DNA from: an uncultured Flavobacteriaceae bacterium
GTDB taxonomy: Bacteria > Bacteroidota > Bacteroidia > Flavobacteriales > Flavobacteriaceae
Length of the DNA: 64,000 bases
Assembly (NCBI GenBank): GCA_947494325.1
Contig: CANLUS010000004.1
Location: 287,321 to 351,320, forward strand
Direction: 5' to 3'
Part shown: positions 59,966 to 64,000 of the stretch, one piece after another
How positions within the stretch are numbered: the stretch's first letter is position 1
Layout: the number at the start of each line of letters is the position of its first letter
Notes under the pieces: generated by a model
What the model saw: only the letters and a program-made list of their open reading frames with translations
Databases searched by the model: none
What the model was told of the DNA's origin: nothing
Made by a program: the position numbers and the translations under genes

Positions 59966-60748
59966 TTACGATAATAAGTCAATAGCATATAACTGCAATC
60001 CTGAAGAAGGTGCAATTACCTTTAAAGGTGCCCTATCATTATCACTTTGTAAAGATGCTGTGATGTCATCTAAACTCATATGATGTTTACCTAGCTCAAA
60101 TAAAGAACCCATCATAAGTCTAATTTGATACCTCAAAAAACCCGCTCCACTAACTCTGAGCACATAACTTTTCTTAGGGAAAAAACTAGCTGTATATAAA
60201 TTATTCTCTTCAATAATACATTTATGAATGACACGTTTAAAACGAGTATGCTCTGAAGGCTGTGTGCAATATTTGTGAAAATAGTGTTCTCCTTCGAACA
60301 AGGCGGCTCCCTTTTTCATTAATTCAATATCTAAATTTTCTTCAACACCAACCATTAGGGGGGCTGCAAAAGGATGATTCTTTTCTCCAAAGGAAAAGAA
60401 ATACACATATTCCTTCATTTTATTTGTTTGAATAATATTGAAAGAAGGCATTACTTCTTTTATGGCAATTGCCTTAATATCATTTGGAAAATTACTATTC
60501 ATACGTTCCAAAAAAGATAATAACTCAATCGTTTCATTCATAAAAATTTGCAGCATGTAAGTATTCGCAGATACTTTCGAATCAGTCCTACCAGCACCAA
60601 TTGTTTTAAAATCCGCATGATTAAAAACAAAACATAATGTTTTATCGACCATTTCATGAATAGTTTTTACATTTTGTTGCTTTTGCCATCCGTGAAAACG
60701 AAACCCCAAAAACTGAATGGTAATTAGATATGAATTTTGATACTTCAT
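59966..60748 (-). CDS. TruA-family tRNA pseudouridine synthase, divergent
   Basis: 260 aa from ATG 60748 (the frame extends to a TTG at 60766). TruA elements: 'ITIQFLGFRFHGWQKQQNVKTI' at the N-terminus (usual 'YdGs.F.GWQ.Q....tvq'), the catalytic Asp56 in 'IGAGRTDSKVSAN' and 'YVLRVSGAGFLRYQIRLMMGSLFELG' at the C-terminus. Standard TruA has GRTDAGVHA, and here the four residues after the Asp are S-K-V-S, so substrate choice may differ. The classic target is U38-U40 of tRNA anticodon arms. Bacteroidetes often carry a second, more regular TruA elsewhere. This copy may be the accessory one. Confidence 0.85.
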   Translation of the reverse strand: MKYQNSYLITIQFLGFRFHGWQKQQNVKTIHEMVDKTLCFVFNHADFKTIGAGRTDSKVSANTYMLQIFMNETIELLSFLERMNSNFPNDIKAIAIKEVMPSFNIIQTNKMKEYVYFFSFGEKNHPFAAPLMVGVEENLDIELMKKGAALFEGEHYFHKYCTQPSEHTRFKRVIHKCIIEENNLYTASFFPKKSYVLRVSGAGFLRYQIRLMMGSLFELGKHHMSLDDITASLQSDNDRAPLKVIAPSSGLQLYAIDLLS

Positions 60749-60844
60749 GAATTCAAAACTAATCAAAAGTTTAAAATTCAGATGTTTTGACCTTCTAAAT
60801 AAAACTGAAATTGAATATTTTTTTCTAAAAATGCATTTTTATCA

Positions 60845-60877
60845 GATTCATAAAATGAGAATAGTATTTTATGAATC
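60845..60877 (+). repeat. 12-bp perfect inverted repeat in the nitrogen-operon leader
   Basis: Arms GATTCATAAAAT and ATTTTATGAATC are separated by 9 nt. It lies 176 bp upstream of the porin ATG and 48 bp before a terminator-like hairpin (60925-60950). The long arms could bind a regulator or fold in RNA. Confidence 0.6.
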
Positions 60878-60924
60878 CCTCATTTTGGTAATGTTGTAAA
60901 ATAATATTTTATCATTTTATTATT

Positions 60925-60950
60925 TATACCCCCTTTTTTTTGAGGGTATA
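60925..60950 (+). terminator. Terminator-like hairpin in the leader of porin-PII-amt
   Basis: Arms TATACCC/GGGTATA, 12-nt loop, then seven T (60952-60958). No gene precedes it in this direction except the acyl-CoA dehydrogenase, which has its own terminator, so it may be an attenuator for the operon starting at 61054, or it may end a short leader RNA. Confidence 0.55.
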
Positions 60951-61053
60951 ATTTTTTTAAAGTACTTTTATAAAGGTTTGACCCTGTAAAAAATTAGGTT
61001 AAGTCAATTTTTGTTCAAATATTTGTGCCCTCAAACAACTAAAACACAATGTT

Positions 61054-62085
61054 ATGATTAGAACAAAATTGACCTTAGTCTTAATGCTTTTATTTACAAG
61101 TATGACGGTAATTGCTCAAGAAGAAGAAAAGAAAGAAGAAGTAAAAAAATTCTCATTTAGCGGAAGCGTTGATGCTTATTATCAAACCAACTTATCAAGT
61201 TCAGACAATATAGGGCAATCATTTGGAACTGCTTTTGCAGATCAAACGGGTTTTGCTCTTGGTATGGGTAACTTAATCGCTACGTATGAAGGAGAAAAAG
61301 TAGGTGCGGTTCTTGATTTAGTAACTGGACCTAGAGGAGCCGGTGCAACTTTTAGCAACGACATTATTGATGGTATTGTAAACCAGGCATACGTTTACTG
61401 GAATGTATCTGAAAGCACTAAATTAACATTTGGCCGATGGAATACCTTTCTAGGTTACGAAGTTATTGCTCCTGCAGCCAACTTTAATTACAGTACTTCT
61501 TATCTGTTCTCAAGTGGCCCTTTCTCTCATATGGGTTTGAAAGCTGATTTTGCATTGTCTGATGATCTAAGCTTAATGCTTGCTGTTATGAATCCCTGGG
61601 ATACTAATAATACTTCTACAACAGGTGAATACTCATTTGGAGCCCAATTAGGATATGCTAGCCAATTCTTGAATATCTACTACGATAGTGGTAATAATGG
61701 CGGATTAGGTTTTGAAATTGACTATACCGGCGGATTTGACGTTAGTGATGATTTCTATTTAGGGATAAACGCTGCATATAATGATAATGATGGAGCTGGT
61801 TTTTATGGCGCAGCATTATACCCTCAAATTACAACCTCAGACACCTTTAAAATTGGGCTAAGAGGTGAATATTTTGCTGAACATGGAGATGCTGGAATAT
61901 TCGCCGATGGCGAAGATGATAGCGTATTCGCCGTTACCTTAACTGGTAGTTATGCTATTGACAACTTAATCATTAAACCTGAATTAAGGTTGGATAGTAA
62001 TTCTGAAGAAATCTTTGTTGATTCTAATACTGACCCGACGAAAAGCTTAGCTGTATTCACATTGGCAGCTATTTATACATTTTAA
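61054..62085 (+). CDS. Outer-membrane beta-barrel porin (BBP2/OmpL-like) of the ammonium operon
   Basis: 343 aa. Signal peptide MIRTKLTLVLMLLFTSMTVIA, then a charged Glu/Lys stretch (~23-33), then alternating strands with aromatic girdles ('FSFSGSVDAYYQTNLSS', 'AYVYWNVSESTKLTFGRWNTFLGYEVIAPAANFNYSTSYLFS', 'VTLTGSYAIDNLIIKPELRLDSNSEE') ending in 'SLAVFTLAAIYTF', the C-terminal barrel strand. It matches the putative beta-barrel porin-2 family. It is the first gene before PII and Amt (20 nt to the PII ATG) and probably lets ammonium or small nitrogen sources cross the outer membrane. Specificity is inferred from context. Confidence 0.87.
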   Translation: MIRTKLTLVLMLLFTSMTVIAQEEEKKEEVKKFSFSGSVDAYYQTNLSSSDNIGQSFGTAFADQTGFALGMGNLIATYEGEKVGAVLDLVTGPRGAGATFSNDIIDGIVNQAYVYWNVSESTKLTFGRWNTFLGYEVIAPAANFNYSTSYLFSSGPFSHMGLKADFALSDDLSLMLAVMNPWDTNNTSTTGEYSFGAQLGYASQFLNIYYDSGNNGGLGFEIDYTGGFDVSDDFYLGINAAYNDNDGAGFYGAALYPQITTSDTFKIGLRGEYFAEHGDAGIFADGEDDSVFAVTLTGSYAIDNLIIKPELRLDSNSEEIFVDSNTDPTKSLAVFTLAAIYTF

Positions 62086-62105
62086 ACCAATTAAATTTTT
62101 ATACA

Positions 62106-62444
62106 ATGAAAAAAGTAGAAGCAATCATTCGAAAATCAAAATTTCGAGCAGTCAAAGATGGTCTGCATGAAGTTGGAGTTAATTTTTTCTCTTACTGGGA
62201 CGTTACCGGACTTGGAAACGAAAAGGAAGGACATGTCTATAGAGGTGTTTCGTATAGCACAAGTGATATTCAGCGTCGATATTTATCAATCGTTGTTAAT
62301 GACGATTTCGAAGCGATAACCGTCAAAACCATAATAGACTCGGCCGGTACAGGCGAGGTTGGTGACGGAAAAATTTTCGTTTCTGACATCACTGAATGTT
62401 ATAGAATAAGAACAGGAGAAAAAGGTGGCGATACCTTAAACTAA
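62106..62444 (+). CDS. glnB: PII-family nitrogen regulator, divergent
   Basis: 112 aa, the usual PII size. It starts 'KKVEAIIRKSKFRAVKDGLHEVGV', and the T-loop has the conserved 'YRG' with Tyr50 in the uridylylation position ('VYRGVSY'). It ends 'GTGEVGDGKIFVSDITECYRIRTGEKG', the B- and C-loops that bind ATP. The T-loop is one residue short, has Glu39 where Gln39 coordinates Mg-2-oxoglutarate, and lacks the Lys of 'KVKIE'. It probably reports nitrogen status to Amt, whose gene starts 23 nt downstream. The effector response may differ from the standard PII. Confidence 0.93.
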   Translation: MKKVEAIIRKSKFRAVKDGLHEVGVNFFSYWDVTGLGNEKEGHVYRGVSYSTSDIQRRYLSIVVNDDFEAITVKTIIDSAGTGEVGDGKIFVSDITECYRIRTGEKGGDTLN

Positions 62445-62466
62445 CATTAACCGAAAGAAATTTATT

Positions 62467-63708
62467 ATGGAATTATTTACTACTAATAACGTATGGATGA
62501 TGATCTGTACAGCACTCGTTTTCTTTATGCACTTAGGTTTTGCATTTCTTGAAATTGGGTTAACAAGACAAAAAAATACGATTAACATCTTATTTAAAAA
62601 TATATTTATTATTACCGTAGGCTTATTATTATACTGCCTAGTTGGATTCAATCTAATGTATCCAGGTTTCGCAGAAGGTTCTTCGGGAATCTTTGGCTTT
62701 GCAGGCTTCGGTTTAGATGCCCCTCTAACAACAGAAGGTGGTCTAGATTTAACTTATAACGAAGGATACACCTACTGGACAGACTTTTTATTCCAAGGGA
62801 TGTTCGCAGCTACGGCAGCCACAATTGTATCTGGAGCTGTTGCTGAACGTATGAAACTAGGACCTTTTATGATTTTTACCATTATTTATGTTGGCTTAAT
62901 CTATCCAATCGCAGGTTCTTGGAAATGGGGAGAAGGATTTTTAGATATGAGAGAAACTCCTTTTTATGATTTTGCTGGTTCAACCTTAGTACATTCTGTA
63001 GGTGGCTGGGCCGCTTTAGTTGCGGTATGGCTATTAGGCTCAAGAATAGGCAAATTCAAAGACGGTAAGCCACAAGCAATACCAGGTCATAATATTCCGT
63101 TGGCAGCTGCCGGGGTTCTAATACTATGGTTAGGATGGTTTGGTTTTAATGGAGGATCAGTACTTTCTGCAGATCCAGCACTAACCTCAATAACATTAGT
63201 AACAACGTGTCTAGCAGCAGCAGCAGGTGGAGTAATAGCCTTTTTAGTATCAACTTTGCTATACAAAAATTTCGATCTTACCATGTTCTTAAATGGAATT
63301 CTTGGTGGACTTGTCGGCATCACTGCCGGGGCAGATGTAATGTCTCCAACAGATGCTATTATTATTGGAGGTATAGCCGGAGCTATCATTGTGTTTGCAG
63401 TTAGTCTTATTGATAAACTAAGGTTAGATGACCCAGTTGGTGCCATTGCTGTTCATTTAGTATGTGGTATTTGGGGAACCTTAGCTGTTGGAATCTTTGG
63501 AGATTTAGCCAGCGGAGCACAGTTTATGAGTCAGTTAGTTGGTGTGTTGTCATATGCTGCTATATGTATTGTGAGCTCTTTCATCATACTATTCACCTTA
63601 AAGAAAACGATAGGATTAAGAGTTAGTGAAAAAGAAGAATTAGAAGGATTAGATAAACATGAACACGGTATGAGTGCATATGCCGACTTTAGAATGAACG
63701 AACACTAA
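62467..63708 (+). CDS. amt: Ammonium transporter
   Basis: 413 aa, 11 transmembrane helices, inner membrane, family Amt/MEP/Rh. Typical elements: N-terminal 'MMICTALVFFMHLGFAFLEIGLTRQKNTINILFKNIFI', the ammonium-site 'GSWKWGEGFLD' and the first pore His in 'STLVHSVGGWAAL'. 'LGWFGFNGGS' and the second pore His in 'GAIAVHLVCGIWGTLAVG' follow. The C-terminal tail ('RVSEKEELEGLDKHEHGMSAYADF') is the cytosolic regulatory tail that meets PII. The trimer lets NH3/NH4+ in. It is followed by a hairpin terminator at 63749-63785 and then gltB. Confidence 0.97.
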   Translation: MELFTTNNVWMMICTALVFFMHLGFAFLEIGLTRQKNTINILFKNIFIITVGLLLYCLVGFNLMYPGFAEGSSGIFGFAGFGLDAPLTTEGGLDLTYNEGYTYWTDFLFQGMFAATAATIVSGAVAERMKLGPFMIFTIIYVGLIYPIAGSWKWGEGFLDMRETPFYDFAGSTLVHSVGGWAALVAVWLLGSRIGKFKDGKPQAIPGHNIPLAAAGVLILWLGWFGFNGGSVLSADPALTSITLVTTCLAAAAGGVIAFLVSTLLYKNFDLTMFLNGILGGLVGITAGADVMSPTDAIIIGGIAGAIIVFAVSLIDKLRLDDPVGAIAVHLVCGIWGTLAVGIFGDLASGAQFMSQLVGVLSYAAICIVSSFIILFTLKKTIGLRVSEKEELEGLDKHEHGMSAYADFRMNEH

Positions 63709-63748
63709 AAATGAACTAGTTACTAATTCAAATATTTAATTGGTTTGG

Positions 63749-63785
63749 AATTTACACGGGTTGCATCTGCAATTTCGTGTAAATT
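63749..63785 (+). terminator. Probable terminator after amt (long hairpin)
   Basis: Outer arms AATTTACACG/CGTGTAAATT and inner arms TTGCA/TGCAA with a small internal loop form one long stem, followed by a T-rich tail with interruptions. It lies 40 nt past the amt stop. Confidence 0.6.
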
Positions 63786-63908
63786 TCTTTGTTTACTCCT
63801 TTTAAATTTTATCAATTTCTCAAAAAAAGGACTTCATATTATTAAATTTTAATTTTTAATATGTATTTTTTATTATTATTACATATTTTATAACAATTGT
63901 GAATTATT

Positions 63909-63941
63909 GTTAAATTATATTCATCATTTTACATAATTTTG
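63909..63941 (+). promoter_or_regulatory. Probable gltB promoter
   Basis: TTG at ~63907-63909 and TAATTTTG at 63934-63941, 24 bp apart, match the flavobacterial pattern. The ATG at 63960 follows 18 bp after the -7 box. Confidence 0.55.
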
Positions 63942-63959
63942 TGCGTATAATTTAATACT

Positions 63960-64000
63960 ATGGAGCAACAAGGATTATACTTACCAGAATTTGAACGTGA
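63960..64000 (+). CDS. gltB: Glutamate synthase large subunit, first 13 codons (runs off the window)
   Basis: Only MEQQGLYLPEFER is visible before the window ends. This is the well-conserved start of glutamate synthase large subunit in Flavobacteriia (commonly followed by a 'ENCGAG' stretch whose Cys is the catalytic residue). Position after amt and PII supports it. GltB transfers the glutamine amide to 2-oxoglutarate. Confirmation needs the sequence to the right. Confidence 0.7.
   Translation, partial: MEQQGLYLPEFER

Noticed and set aside
1-64000. CRISPR arrays, insertion sequences, prophage or integrative elements
   Set aside because: No regular spaced repeats, transposase, integrase or tRNA-linked attachment repeat was seen. 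The gene content is ordinary chromosome.

Overview
The window is one chromosomal segment of a low-GC, probably marine member of the Flavobacteriaceae (Bacteroidota). Signs of this are SusC/SusD outer-membrane proteins, a hybrid two-component sensor with an AraC output, LysRS with a C-terminal extension, DUF4412, DUF6526 and VCBS/ASPIC proteins, lipoproteins of Bacteroidetes type, several Na+-linked transporters and promoter boxes of the flavobacterial TAnnTTTG type. No phage, insertion sequence, CRISPR array or integrase was seen.

Layout. 1-9,970 is mostly housekeeping: the 5' part of a zinc metalloprotease, an unknown exported protein, a DASS anion symporter, lysS, a thioredoxin-fold lipoprotein, a membrane-bound LuxR regulator, a Pmp3/YqaE peptide gene packed against lipB, and a nucleoid-associated protein. 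10,030-17,663 is a minus-strand run of eight to ten genes for exported proteins, mostly unrecognised, around an OmpA-type lipoprotein. It ends in a clear terminator. A hybrid sensor/regulator (17,847-20,675) separates it from a second envelope operon (OmpA-lectin protein plus a DUF3108/TapB-like protein, 20,830-23,056). 23,490-26,159 is a LytTR regulator/kinase pair. 26,160-31,380 holds rnhB, a putative porin, nhaC and a DinB-fold protein.

31,414-49,515 looks like an amino-sugar (GlcNAc/chitooligosaccharide) utilisation locus. One arm encodes a NagX-like membrane acyltransferase, DUF6526, a VCBS/ASPIC lipoprotein, SusD, SusC, a sodium:solute symporter and a LytS/LytR pair. The divergent arm encodes NagB fused to a PIG-L deacetylase domain and a GH20 hexosaminidase lipoprotein. 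The proposed flow is GH20 cleavage at the surface, SusCD import, symport across the inner membrane, then deacetylation and deamination by the fusion protein. A perfect 18-bp palindrome of LacI-operator type lies upstream of susC.

49,772-52,242 carries a membrane-bound LytTR regulator, a membrane protein and a subclass B1 metallo-beta-lactamase with all zinc ligands. Then follow tRNA-Val(UAC), the exbB-exbD-tonB-folC operon, nhaD, a glutamate-dehydrogenase family enzyme, an acyl-CoA dehydrogenase and truA. The right end is a nitrogen module: outer-membrane porin, an atypical PII protein, Amt, and the first codons of gltB. The porin-PII-amt operon has a structured leader with a 12-bp inverted repeat and a terminator-like hairpin.

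The best candidates for something undescribed are the exported-protein operon at 10.0-17.7 kb and its second, shorter counterpart, the nitrogen leader, and a possible small RNA at about 23.2 kb.
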